DNA of 6,327 nt from an uncultured Amaricoccus sp. (GCF_937858865.1 NZ_CALLYO010000395.1:1-6327), one strand, 5' to 3'; positions 1-6,327 are shown, counted from the first letter of the stretch. Notes: generated by a model not told the origin, from the letters alone. Numbers and translations: made by a program.

Positions 1-1298
1 ACCAGCCAGGTCGCCGGGTGCACCTCGCGCGCCCGCCCGGTTCCCGCCTTGATCAGCGCGTAGCTGATGAAGCCGAAGGCGAGGCCGTTGGCGATCGAGT
101 AGGTGAAGGGCATCATCAGCGCGGTCAGCGCCGCCGGCGCCGCCTCGGTGATGTCGTCCCAGTCGATGTCGGTGAGCTCGCGCATCATCAGGCAGGCGAC
201 GAAGAGCAGCGCCGGCGCGGTGGCGAAGGCCGGCACCGAGCCCGCGAGCGGCGCGAAGAAGAGCGCGAGCAGGAAGAGGACGGCGACGACGATGGCGGTC
301 AGCCCGGTGCGCCCACCCGCCGCGACGCCCGAGGCGCTCTCGACGTAGGCGGTGGTCGAGGAGGTGCCGAGGAAGGACCCCGCGACGATCGCCGAAGAGT
401 CGGCGAGGAGCGCGCGGCCGAGCTGCGGGTTGGTGTGCCCCGGGCCCTCGGTCAGCAGCCCGGCCCGCTTGGCGACGCCGATCAGCGTGCCGGTGGCGTC
501 GAAGACCTCGACCAGCACGAAGACGAGGACGACGTGGAAGATGCCGACCCCGATCGCGCCCATCACGTCGAGCTGCAGGAAGGTCGGCGCGATCGACGGC
601 GGCACGTCCATGATCCCGCCGAACTGGTTGATCCCGACGATCATGCCGACGACGGTGAGGACGAGGATGCCGATCAGGATCGAGCCCTTGACCTTCAGCG
701 AGTCGAGCGCGGCGATCAGGAAGAAGCCGAGGATCGCCAGCATCGGCGCCGGCTGCATCATGTCGCCGAGCGCGATGAAGGTCGCCTCGTTCGCCACCAC
801 GATCCCGGCGTTCTTCAGCGCGATGATGCCGAGGAACATGCCGATGCCGGCGGCGACCGCGCTGCGCATCGAGTGCGGGATGCCGGCGATCAGCCAGCGC
901 CGCACCCCGGTGACGGTCAGGATGAGGAAGATGCAGCCCGAGATGAAGACGGCCCCGAGCGCCTGCTGCCAGGTGAAGCCGAGCGCGCCGACCACGGTGA
1001 AGGCGAAGAAGGCGTTCAGCCCCATGCCCGGCGCCATGGCGATCGGCCAGTTGGCATAGAAGCCCATGATCGCCGAGCCGAGCGCGGCGGCGAGGCAGGT
1101 GGCGACGAAGACGGCGCTCTGGTCCATGCCGGTCGTCGCCAGGATCTGCGGGTTCACGAAGATGATGTAGGCCATCGTCAGGAAGGTGGTGATGCCCGCG
1201 ATCACCTCCGTCCGCACGTTCGTGCCCTTCTCGGTCAGCCCGAAGAAGCCGTCGACGCCGCCCCGGGCACCGGTCGGTGCCGAGTTCTGCTGTGCCAT
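1..1298 (-). CDS. NCS2-family purine base permease (AzgA-like), C-terminus cut by window edge
   Basis: Inner-membrane permease, most likely a proton-coupled importer of hypoxanthine, guanine or adenine. Seen: 432 codons open from an ATG at 1298 with no stop, running off the left edge. The protein is strongly hydrophobic with many membrane segments. Family-like motifs are MAPGMGLNAFFAFTVV (residues 88-103), VEVFDATGTLIGV (263-275), GTSSTTAYVESASGVAAGGR (311-330) and LTDIDWDDITEA (375-386). Family members are about 430-450 residues, so perhaps 15-20 residues are missing. The start is supported by a GGAAGGA Shine-Dalgarno nine bases upstream. It lies 16 bases after xdhC on the same strand, so it is probably the fourth operon gene and feeds substrate to the dehydrogenase. 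The motifs match the AzgA clade rather than the NAT xanthine/urate clade, whose QNxGxxxxT signature I do not see. The exact substrate is inferred. Confidence 0.93.
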   Translation of the reverse strand, partial: MAQQNSAPTGARGGVDGFFGLTEKGTNVRTEVIAGITTFLTMAYIIFVNPQILATTGMDQSAVFVATCLAAALGSAIMGFYANWPIAMAPGMGLNAFFAFTVVGALGFTWQQALGAVFISGCIFLILTVTGVRRWLIAGIPHSMRSAVAAGIGMFLGIIALKNAGIVVANEATFIALGDMMQPAPMLAILGFFLIAALDSLKVKGSILIGILVLTVVGMIVGINQFGGIMDVPPSIAPTFLQLDVMGAIGVGIFHVVLVFVLVEVFDATGTLIGVAKRAGLLTEGPGHTNPQLGRALLADSSAIVAGSFLGTSSTTAYVESASGVAAGGRTGLTAIVVAVLFLLALFFAPLAGSVPAFATAPALLFVACLMMRELTDIDWDDITEAAPAALTALMMPFTYSIANGLAFGFISYALIKAGTGRAREVHPATWL

Positions 1299-1307
1299 CC
1301 CTGTGGG

Positions 1308-1314
1308 TCCTTCC
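1308..1314 (-). promoter_or_regulatory. Shine-Dalgarno of the purine permease
   Basis: GGAAGGA on the minus strand, nine bases before the ATG at 1298. It fixes the permease start and lies in the 16-base gap after the xdhC TAG. The gap leaves no room for a separate promoter or a hairpin terminator, which supports co-transcription. Confidence 0.7.
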
Positions 1315-2151
1315 CTAGCCGGCGTCGGCGCGGGTGACCTCGACCGGTCCCGCCTGCGACGCCGCGATGCGTTGCATGATCTCCGCCGCGACGAAGGCGG
1401 CGATGACTTCTGGTCGCTTGTCCGGCCGCCCCGCCCGCCCGATCGGGCAGACGAGGGCGTCGGTCGGAACCTCTCCCGCCCCGGCCAGCCAGCGCCGGAA
1501 GGAGACGAGCTTGGTCTTCGACCCGATCATCCCGACATAGGCGGCGTCGCCGCGCGCCAGCGCCTCGCGGGTGATCAGGAAGTCGAGCGCATGGTCGTGG
1601 GTCAGCACCACGAAGGCCGAGCCGGCGGGCGCCCGGCGCACCACCTCCTCGGGGAGCGGCGTCAGGACGCGCTCGACGCCCTGCGGGCCCATCGAGAGCT
1701 CCTCCTCCCGCCCGTCGACGAGCAGCGGGCGCACCGGCAGCAGTGCCAGCGCCGCGGCCAGCGCCCGCCCGACGTGGCCGGCGCCGAGGACATAGACCGA
1801 GGGGAGCGCCGCGCGCTCCCGCTCCACCTGCTCGAACAGCCGGTCGAGCGTCGACCCCTCGGCCCGCACGATGGTGATGCGGGTGCGCCCGCCGCAGCAC
1901 TGGCCGATCTCCGGCCCGAGCGGCACGTCGAGCAGCTGCCGCATGCCGCCGCGGGCGAGCAGCGCCCGGGCCGCGTCGATGGCGATATACTCGAGCTGCC
2001 CGCCGCCGATGGTGCCGAGCGTCCGCTTCTCGGAGACGAGCATCCACGCCCCGACCTCACGCGGGGTCGAGCCGCGCGCCGTCTCGACCCGGACCAGCAT
2101 CATCGGCCCCTGGTCGAGCATCGCCTCCACCGCCTCGCGCCGCACGGCCAT
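1315..2151 (-). CDS. xdhC: Xanthine dehydrogenase accessory protein XdhC
   Basis: Cytoplasmic chaperone. In Rhodobacter capsulatus, XdhC binds molybdenum cofactor, aids its sulfuration and inserts it into XdhB, but is not part of the finished enzyme. Seen: 278 residues, a usual length. N-terminal XdhC/CoxI-type domain with GSTPREVGA (27-35), GTIGGGQLE (46-54) and GQCCGG (83-88), where Cys85-Cys86 are the likely cofactor-binding cysteines. A C-terminal Rossmann-like domain carries VLGAGHVGRALA (121-132), THDHALD (184-190) and VGMIGSKTK (206-214). The ATG at 2151 overlaps the xdhB TGA by one base (TGATG), so translation is probably coupled. A G6 run six bases upstream (2163-2158) is a modest ribosome-binding site. 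A GTG one codon earlier (2154) is possible but too close to that run. It ends in TAG. Confidence 0.96.
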   Translation of the reverse strand: MAVRREAVEAMLDQGPMMLVRVETARGSTPREVGAWMLVSEKRTLGTIGGGQLEYIAIDAARALLARGGMRQLLDVPLGPEIGQCCGGRTRITIVRAEGSTLDRLFEQVERERAALPSVYVLGAGHVGRALAAALALLPVRPLLVDGREEELSMGPQGVERVLTPLPEEVVRRAPAGSAFVVLTHDHALDFLITREALARGDAAYVGMIGSKTKLVSFRRWLAGAGEVPTDALVCPIGRAGRPDKRPEVIAAFVAAEIMQRIAASQAGPVEVTRADAG

Positions 2152-4475
2152 CACCAGCCCCCCAGCCGGGTGATCGCCGCCAGCACCCGCTCCGGCGTCG
2201 CCGGCGCGTCGAGCCGCGGGCATTCGCGATAGTCGGCGACGCTCGCCACCGCCATCGACAGCGCCTCGAGCACCGAGATCGGCAGCATGAACGGCGGCTC
2301 GCCCACCGCCTTCGAGCGGCGGATCGTCGCCTCGCGGTTCACCGACCAGTCGGCGAGCTTCACGTTGAAGATCGCCGGCCGGTCGCTGGCGAGCGGGATC
2401 TTGTAGGTCGAGGGCGCATGCGTCCTGAGCCGCCCCTTGTCGTCCCACCAGAGCTCCTCGGTCGTCAGCCAGCCCATCCCCTGGATGAAGGCGCCCTCGA
2501 CCTGCCCCTTGTCGACCGCCGGGTTCAGCGACCGCCCGACGTCGTGCAGCACGTCCACCCGGTCGACGACATACTCGCCGGTCAGCGTGTCGACGCTTAC
2601 CTCCGAAACCGCCGCGCCGTAGGCATAGTAGTAGAAGGGCCGCCCCTTGCCCGCCGCGCGGTCCCAGTGGATGTCGGGCGTCTTGTAGAAGCCCGCCGCC
2701 GACAGATGCACCCGCCCGAGATAGGCCTCGCGGATCAGCTCGTCGAAGCTCACCCGCCGGTTGCCGATCCGGATCATGTTCGGCTCGAAGACCACCTGGT
2801 CCTTCTCCACCGAATGCTGCTCGGCGGCGAAGTCGACCAGCCGGTCCTTGATCTGCTCGGCGGCGTTCTGCGCCGCCATCCCGTTCAGGTCCGACCCCGA
2901 GGAGGCCGCCGTCGCCGAGGTGTTCGGCACCTTCGCCGTCGTCGTCGCGGTGATCTTCACCCGGTCGAGGTCGACCTGGAAGACGTCCGCCACCACCTGC
3001 GCCACCTTGGTGTTGAGGCCCTGCCCCATCTCGGTGCCGCCGTGGTTCAGGTGGATCGACCCGTCGTTGTAGACATGCACCAAGGCGCCCGCCTGGTTGT
3101 ACCAGGTGGCGGTGAAGCTGATGCCGAACTTGACCGTCGAGAGCGCGATCCCCTTGCGGATCACCCCGCCCTTCGCGTTCCAGTCCAGCACCGCCCGGCG
3201 CCGCGCCGCATAGTCCGACGAGGCGACGAGCTCGTCCACCACCTTGTCGATGATCGAGTCGGTCACCGTCTGGTGGTAGGGGGTCACGTCGCGCCCCGGC
3301 CCGCCGTAGAAGTTGGCCCGCCGGACCTCGAGCGGGTCCTTGCCGAGCGCATAGGCGATCTCCTCCATGATCCGCTCGCCGATGATCAGCCCCTGCGGCC
3401 CGCCGAACCCGCGGAAGGCGGTGTTGGAGACCGTGTTGGTCTTCATCGGCTTCGAGACCAGCCGGACCGCCGGATAGTAATAGGCGTTGTCGGCATGGAA
3501 GAGCGCCCGGTCGGTCACCGCCCCGGAGAGGTCGGCCGAGAAGCCGCAGCGCGCCGCGAAGCTCGCGTCGACCGCCAGCACCCGGCCCTCGTCGTCGAAG
3601 CCGACCTCGTACTCGTTGAGGAAGTCGTGCCGCTTGCCGGTCGCGGTCATGTCGTCGTCGCGGTCGGGACGGATCTTCACCGCCCGCCCCCACTTCTTCG
3701 CGGCGAGCGCGACGATGGCGGCGAAGAGGCTCGGCTGGCTCTCCTTGCCGCCGAAGCCGCCGCCCATGCGCCGCACGATGACGGTGACCGCGTTCGACGG
3801 CACGCCGAGCACGTGCCCCACCATGTGCTGCACCTCGCTCGGGTGCTGGGTCGAGGAATAGACGGTGACCTCGTCGTCCTCGCCCGGCAGGGCGAAGGCG
3901 ATATGCCCCTCGAGATAGAAATGGTCCTGCCCGCCGACCCGCATCCGCCCCTTCAGCCGGCGCGGCGCCGCCGCCATCGCCGCGGCGACATCGCCCCGCT
4001 CGAGCTTCAAGGGATCGGTCACGAACGGATAGCCGGCCTCGATCGCCTCGGCGACGTCGGTGACGTGCGGCAGGTCGCGGTACTCCACCTTCGCGAGCTT
4101 GGTCGCCCGCCGCGCCTCGTCGCGCGTCTCGGCGATCACCGCGAAGACCGGCTGGCCGAGGAACTCGACCTTGCCGGCGGCCAGCACCGGATCGTCGTTC
4201 TTGCCGACCGGGCTCACGTCGTTGTGCGGGATGTCGGCGGCGGTGAAGACGTCCACCACCCCCGGCGCCGCCCGCACCGCCTCGAGATCCATCGCGACGA
4301 TCTCGGCATGCGCCCGCTCGCTGAGCCCGAGATAGGCGTGCAGCGTGCCGACCGGCTCGACGATGTCGTCGGTATATTCCGCCTCGCCGGTGACATGCTT
4401 GTGGGCCGAGTCGTGGCGCTGCGCCATGTGCACGCCGCCGCGGATCGCCGGCTCCATCCTCATCATCGAAGCCAT
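2151..4475 (-). CDS. xdhB: Xanthine dehydrogenase, molybdenum-binding subunit XdhB
   Basis: Catalytic subunit that hydroxylates hypoxanthine and xanthine at the molybdenum centre, paired with XdhA as a cytoplasmic (AB)2 enzyme. Seen: 774 residues from the ATG, close to the known Rhodobacter subunit. By recalled alignment to bovine XDH: Gln210 (Q767), the GGGFGGKE loop with Glu245 (E802), Arg323 in TDRALFHADN (R880), Arg355 and Phe357 in NTAFRGFGG (R912, F914), Phe454 in FGISF (F1009), GTEMGQG at 480-486, and catalytic Glu726 in AVGEPP (E1261). Glu245 with Arg323 marks xanthine rather than aldehyde specificity. An in-frame GTG lies one codon upstream at 4478, but GGAGGT sits six bases before the ATG and only three before the GTG, so the ATG is preferred. 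The N-terminus is methionine-rich (MASMMRMEP) before the conserved HDSA...HVTGEAEYTDD segment. It overlaps both neighbours by one base. Confidence 0.97.
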   Translation of the reverse strand: MASMMRMEPAIRGGVHMAQRHDSAHKHVTGEAEYTDDIVEPVGTLHAYLGLSERAHAEIVAMDLEAVRAAPGVVDVFTAADIPHNDVSPVGKNDDPVLAAGKVEFLGQPVFAVIAETRDEARRATKLAKVEYRDLPHVTDVAEAIEAGYPFVTDPLKLERGDVAAAMAAAPRRLKGRMRVGGQDHFYLEGHIAFALPGEDDEVTVYSSTQHPSEVQHMVGHVLGVPSNAVTVIVRRMGGGFGGKESQPSLFAAIVALAAKKWGRAVKIRPDRDDDMTATGKRHDFLNEYEVGFDDEGRVLAVDASFAARCGFSADLSGAVTDRALFHADNAYYYPAVRLVSKPMKTNTVSNTAFRGFGGPQGLIIGERIMEEIAYALGKDPLEVRRANFYGGPGRDVTPYHQTVTDSIIDKVVDELVASSDYAARRRAVLDWNAKGGVIRKGIALSTVKFGISFTATWYNQAGALVHVYNDGSIHLNHGGTEMGQGLNTKVAQVVADVFQVDLDRVKITATTTAKVPNTSATAASSGSDLNGMAAQNAAEQIKDRLVDFAAEQHSVEKDQVVFEPNMIRIGNRRVSFDELIREAYLGRVHLSAAGFYKTPDIHWDRAAGKGRPFYYYAYGAAVSEVSVDTLTGEYVVDRVDVLHDVGRSLNPAVDKGQVEGAFIQGMGWLTTEELWWDDKGRLRTHAPSTYKIPLASDRPAIFNVKLADWSVNREATIRRSKAVGEPPFMLPISVLEALSMAVASVADYRECPRLDAPATPERVLAAITRLGGW

Positions 4476-5932
4476 CACGCCACCTCCCGCACCAATTGCG
4501 CCGGCTGGCCCTTGCTTTCGAGATAGAACCGCCGGAGCAGATTTCCCGCCACCCGCGCCCGGTAGTCGGCCGAGGCGCGCCAGTCAGTCAGCGGGGTGAA
4601 GTCCTCGGCCAGCGCCTGCTGCGCCGCCGCGATCGTCTCCTCGGTCCAGGGCTTGCCGACCAGCGCCGCCTCGGCCCCGGCCGCCCGCTTCGGCGTCGCC
4701 GCCATGCCGCCGAAGGCGATCCGCACCGCCCTGACGACGCCCGCCTCGACCGTCACCTGCAGCCCGCAGGCGACGGCCGAGATATCCTCGTCGCGCCGCT
4801 TGGTGATCTTGTAGGCGGCGTTGAGGCTGTCCGGGGCCGGCCGCGGCAGGAAGATCTCCTCGACGAACTCGCCTGGCGCCCGGTCCTGCTTGCCGTAGGC
4901 GATGAAGAAGGCCTCGAGCGGCAGGCTGCGCCGCGCCGCCCCCTTCCGCAGCGTCACCGTCGCGCCGAGCGCGATCAGCGCCGGCGGCGTATCGCCGATC
5001 GGCGAGCCGTTGGCGATGTTGCCGCCGACCGTGCCCATGGCGCGCACCTGCCAGCCGCCGATCCGCCGCCAGTAGGCGGAGAGATGCGGGAACTCCCGGT
5101 CCACCACCGACTGGAACTCGTCGTAGCTGACCCCGGCGCCGATCCGCACCCCCTCGGGGGTCACCTCGATGCCGTGCAGCTCCTCGAGATGGGCGATGAA
5201 GACGGCGGGGGCGATATTGCGCATGAACTTGGTGATCCAGAGCCCGACGTCGGTCGAGCCGGCGACGATGGTCGGCTTCTCGACCTCCTCGAGCACGGCG
5301 GCGAGATCGTCGACCGAGGCCGGCAGGATCACCCGGTCCTCGCCCTGCCGGATGTCGACCCGCGCGCCGTCGTCGAGCGCGGCGAGCCGCGCCAGCACCG
5401 CGGTGCGCTCGCCGAGCAGCGGATCGGCCCCGGGCGAGGCCGCCGCCGCCGCCCGCGCGGCGGTGATGATCGGCTGGTAGCCGGTGCAGCGGCAGAGGTT
5501 GCCCTGCAGCGCCGTCTCGATCTCGCCCTCCGAGGCGTCGGGCTTGCGCATCCAGAGCCCGTAGAGCGACATGACGATCCCAGGCGTGCAGAAGCCGCAC
5601 TGGCTGCCGTGGAAGTCGACCATCGCCTGCTGCACCGGATGCAGCTCGCCGCCCTTCGCCAGATGCTCGATCGTCACCACGTGGCAGAGATCGACCGAGG
5701 CGAGCAGCCGGATGCAGGCGTTGACCGGCTCGTAGACGAGCCCCCCCGCCGTGCGCCGCCCGACCAGCACCGTGCAGGCGCCGCAGTCGCCCTCGGCGCA
5801 ACCCTCCTTGGTGCCGCGCAGCCGCTGCGACAGCCGCAGATGATCGAGCAGGGTATCGGAGGAACGGACCTGCGTGAGATGGACCTCGCGCTCGTTCAGG
5901 ATAAAGCGGATCTCGTTCCGAACTCTAGTCAA
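4475..5932 (-). CDS. xdhA: Xanthine dehydrogenase, 2Fe-2S and FAD subunit XdhA
   Basis: Electron-transfer subunit that carries electrons from Mo in XdhB through two 2Fe-2S clusters and FAD to NAD+. Seen: 485 residues from the TTG at 5932. Plant-ferredoxin-type domain with Cys45, Cys50, Cys53 (GCAEGDCGAC) and Cys73; four-helix 2Fe-2S domain with Cys112, Cys115 (QCGFC), Cys147 and Cys149 (LCRCTGY). The FAD domain has IVAGSTDVGLW (222-232) and TVGGNIANGSPIGD (301-314), then KQDRAPGEFVEE and a CO-dehydrogenase-flavoprotein C-terminal domain (ISAVACGLQ, ARVAGNLLRRFY). All eight cluster ligands are present. Start: no ATG or GTG lies near the conserved IRFILNE. The TTG has AAGGAG six bases upstream, whereas the in-frame ATG at 5992 and GTG at 6013 have no visible ribosome-binding site and add an unconserved-looking tail. 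First gene of the operon. Confidence 0.95.
   Translation of the reverse strand: MTRVRNEIRFILNEREVHLTQVRSSDTLLDHLRLSQRLRGTKEGCAEGDCGACTVLVGRRTAGGLVYEPVNACIRLLASVDLCHVVTIEHLAKGGELHPVQQAMVDFHGSQCGFCTPGIVMSLYGLWMRKPDASEGEIETALQGNLCRCTGYQPIITAARAAAAASPGADPLLGERTAVLARLAALDDGARVDIRQGEDRVILPASVDDLAAVLEEVEKPTIVAGSTDVGLWITKFMRNIAPAVFIAHLEELHGIEVTPEGVRIGAGVSYDEFQSVVDREFPHLSAYWRRIGGWQVRAMGTVGGNIANGSPIGDTPPALIALGATVTLRKGAARRSLPLEAFFIAYGKQDRAPGEFVEEIFLPRPAPDSLNAAYKITKRRDEDISAVACGLQVTVEAGVVRAVRIAFGGMAATPKRAAGAEAALVGKPWTEETIAAAQQALAEDFTPLTDWRASADYRARVAGNLLRRFYLESKGQPAQLVREVA
4482..4487 (-). promoter_or_regulatory. Shine-Dalgarno that decides the xdhB start
   Basis: A perfect GGAGGT lies inside the last codons of xdhA. 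It is six bases before the ATG at 4475 but only three before the GTG at 4478, so it favours the ATG. It would also let xdhB be initiated de novo as well as by coupling. Confidence 0.75.
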
Positions 5933-6077
5933 GGTCGACTCCTTTGTTCGAGGAAACGCACTGGGCGCCCGGAGAAGCCGCGACGCCGCCATCAGACAGC
6001 GGAACCGCGCCACGCGGCAACAGATATCGGCAGGACGCCGCGCCGGCCGGCACGAGGAGACAGGGCGTGCAGTGCAT
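5925..6077 (-). CDS. Possible small upstream ORF overlapping the xdhA start (speculative)
   Basis: A 50-codon frame opens at an ATG at 6077 (or 53 codons from an ATG at 6086) and stops at TAG 5927-5925, eight bases inside the xdhA reading frame. A GGAGG at 6091-6087 lies nine bases before the 6077 ATG, a workable ribosome-binding site. The peptide begins MHCTPCLLVP, with further cysteines at 16 and 40, and has no family I recognise. If translated, terminating ribosomes would reach the xdhA TTG and could assist or regulate its weak start. Open frames arise easily by chance at this GC content, and nothing else supports it, so treat it as a candidate only. Confidence 0.15.
   Translation of the reverse strand: MHCTPCLLVPAGAASCRYLLPRGAVPLSDGGVAASPGAQCVSSNKGVDLD
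5939..5944 (-). promoter_or_regulatory. Shine-Dalgarno for the TTG start of xdhA
   Basis: AAGGAG on the minus strand ends six bases before the TTG at 5932-5930. This ideal spacing is the main reason for choosing the rare TTG over the upstream ATG at 5992. Placing the start here gives MTRVRNEIRFILNE as the N-terminus, close in length to known XdhA proteins. Confidence 0.7.
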
Positions 6078-6237
6078 GTCGTTCATCCTCCCGGCGCCGT
6101 TCCGGCCTTTTCTTGCCGCCCATTCTTCGCCGAGCCGACGTTCAAGAAAAGCCGGGCAGTCGCTGATGTCTTTCAACGCACCGTAAATAATCCCCGCCCC
6201 GCCGGCCCCCCGCGGCGCCCCTCCCGGACCACCGCGA

Positions 6238-6266
6238 CGGACAAGCCCTTCCAAGGCTTTCATACT
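6238..6266 (+). promoter_or_regulatory. Weak sigma-70-like promoter candidate for the divergent gene
   Basis: CGGACA at 6238-6243 (four of six matches to TTGACA) and CATACT at 6261-6266 (four of six to TATAAT) are separated by 17 bases. Transcription would begin near 6273 and give a leader of about 48 bases containing the 6297-6314 hairpin. The -10 box falls inside the palindrome at 6254-6279, a typical place for a repressor site. Matches are modest and unverified. Confidence 0.25.
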
Positions 6267-6279
6267 GGCATGAAACCCT
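6254..6279. promoter_or_regulatory. Imperfect 26-bp palindrome, candidate transcription-factor operator
   Basis: The arms pair in 10 of 13 positions about a centre between 6266 and 6267. The core is TTTCAT (6258-6263) facing ATGAAA (6270-6275), with outer AGG and CCT arms also matching. It lies 42 bases before the divergent ATG and about 320 bases from the xdhA start. The even-numbered symmetry does not match the LysR T-N11-A box, so a GntR-, TetR- or MarR-type dimer is more likely if it is an operator at all. The binding factor is unknown. Confidence 0.4.
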
Positions 6280-6296
6280 ATCGAGCAGGCGAGGGG

Positions 6297-6314
6297 CCCC
6301 GCCAACAGGCGGGG
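6297..6314 (+). promoter_or_regulatory. Perfect GC hairpin covering the ribosome-binding site of the divergent gene
   Basis: CCCCGCC (6297-6303), a four-base AACA loop, and GGCGGGG (6308-6314) form a perfect seven-pair stem, all G-C pairs. The 3' arm includes most of the GGGGAG Shine-Dalgarno (6311-6316) for the ATG at 6321, so in mRNA it would hide the ribosome-binding site. No T-run follows, so it is not an intrinsic terminator for the plus strand. It may be a thermosensor-like or accessibility switch, or a chance product of GC-rich sequence. Confidence 0.45.
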
Positions 6315-6320
6315 AGAACA

Positions 6321-6327
6321 ATGACTC
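6321..6327 (+). CDS. Start of a divergent gene, cut by the window edge
   Basis: Only ATGACTC is visible (Met-Thr and one further base). Support is the GGGGAG Shine-Dalgarno at 6311-6316, four bases before the ATG, and the divergent position opposite the xdh operon, beyond a region with operator-like features. The product cannot be told from two codons. A regulator or a purine transport component would be usual beside xdh genes, but that is a guess. Confidence 0.45.

Larger units (their letters stand above)
5945..6320. other. Intergenic control region between xdhA and a divergent gene
   Basis: About 376 bases without a convincing conventional gene. It separates the leftward xdhABC-permease operon from an apparent rightward gene at 6321, so promoters for both should lie here. 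Composition is uneven: an AT-rich patch at 6183-6191 (GTAAATAAT) sits beside an extreme GC run at about 6192-6236. AATAAT at 6186-6191 matches a sigma-70 -10 box in five of six positions on the plus strand, but its -35 partner (CTGATG, 6163-6168, 17-base spacer) is poor. I found no good sigma-70 pair reading towards xdhA. A palindrome and a hairpin near the right end are listed separately. No tRNA or recognisable riboswitch is seen. Confidence 0.7.

Noticed and set aside
2152..3693. The xdhC frame stays open upstream to 3693, suggesting a 792-residue protein or a fusion with xdhB
   Set aside because: The part before 2151 is a low-complexity out-of-frame reading of xdhB. XdhC homology begins at the ATG at 2151, right at the xdhB stop.
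2418..4526. A 702-codon plus-strand open frame opposite xdhB
   Set aside because: It lies antisense to a fully convincing xdhB, is very rich in Arg, Asp, Pro and Val with low complexity, and resembles no family. Such frames are expected opposite GC-rich genes.
5741..5747. A run of seven C (G7 in the mRNA sense) inside xdhA, as a possible slippage or phase-variation site
   Set aside because: The frame is intact across it, it encodes an ordinary Gly-Gly stretch, and a run of seven is common at this GC content.
6065..6080. TGCAGTGCA short palindrome near 6068-6076
   Set aside because: Nine bases with an odd centre, likely chance; it has no partner motif or promoter beside it.
4496..6166. A 556-codon plus-strand open frame opposite xdhA, and a similar one at 18-1337 opposite the permease
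   Set aside because: Same antisense artefact: biased Arg/Pro/Asp composition, no recognisable domain, while the minus-strand proteins have clear motifs.
6139..6178. Inverted repeat CGTTCAAGAA and TCTTTCAACG as a second operator
   Set aside because: Only 7 of 10 arm positions pair and the arms are 20 bases apart; this is within chance expectation.
5925..6305. A 126-codon minus-strand frame filling the intergenic region
   Set aside because: No recognisable domain, Gly/Ala/Arg-rich, and it crosses the GC-rich leader of the divergent gene. Only its last 50 codons, with a plausible ribosome-binding site, were kept as a weak candidate.

Overview
The window is very GC-rich, and its four clear genes are packed head to tail on the minus strand. 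Proteins and gene order fit a bacterial purine-degradation operon, xdhA-xdhB-xdhC followed by an NCS2-type purine permease. High GC, a split two-subunit xanthine dehydrogenase with its own XdhC, and close likeness to the Rhodobacter capsulatus enzyme as I remember it suggest an alphaproteobacterium (Rhodobacterales or Rhizobiales). The species cannot be named from the sequence alone.

Layout, in the direction of transcription (right to left). xdhA (5932-4475) encodes the 2Fe-2S/FAD subunit and probably starts at a TTG. xdhB (4475-2151) encodes the molybdenum-cofactor subunit. xdhC (2151-1315) encodes the cofactor-insertion chaperone. The permease gene (1298 to beyond the left edge) lacks only its last C-terminal residues here. 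The xdhA/xdhB and xdhB/xdhC junctions are both TGATG overlaps of one base, and xdhC and the permease are 16 bases apart, so all four are probably one transcript.

How they work together: the permease would import a purine base (hypoxanthine, guanine or adenine by family). XdhA and XdhB form the (AB)2 dehydrogenase that oxidises hypoxanthine to xanthine and then urate, passing electrons from Mo through two 2Fe-2S clusters and FAD to NAD+. XdhC binds the molybdenum cofactor and supports its sulfuration and insertion into XdhB. All iron-sulfur ligands and the xanthine-recognition residues I checked are present, so the enzyme looks functional and is xanthine-type rather than aldehyde-oxidase-type.

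Right end, 5933-6320: a roughly 390-base intergenic region between xdhA and an apparent divergent gene whose ATG is at 6321. It holds a possible small upstream ORF overlapping the xdhA start, a 26-bp imperfect palindrome that looks like a regulator site, weak promoter-like hexamers, and a perfect GC hairpin that buries the ribosome-binding site of the divergent gene. The genes themselves are ordinary. What deserves a second look is the regulatory region. I see no mobile element, CRISPR array, tRNA or rRNA.
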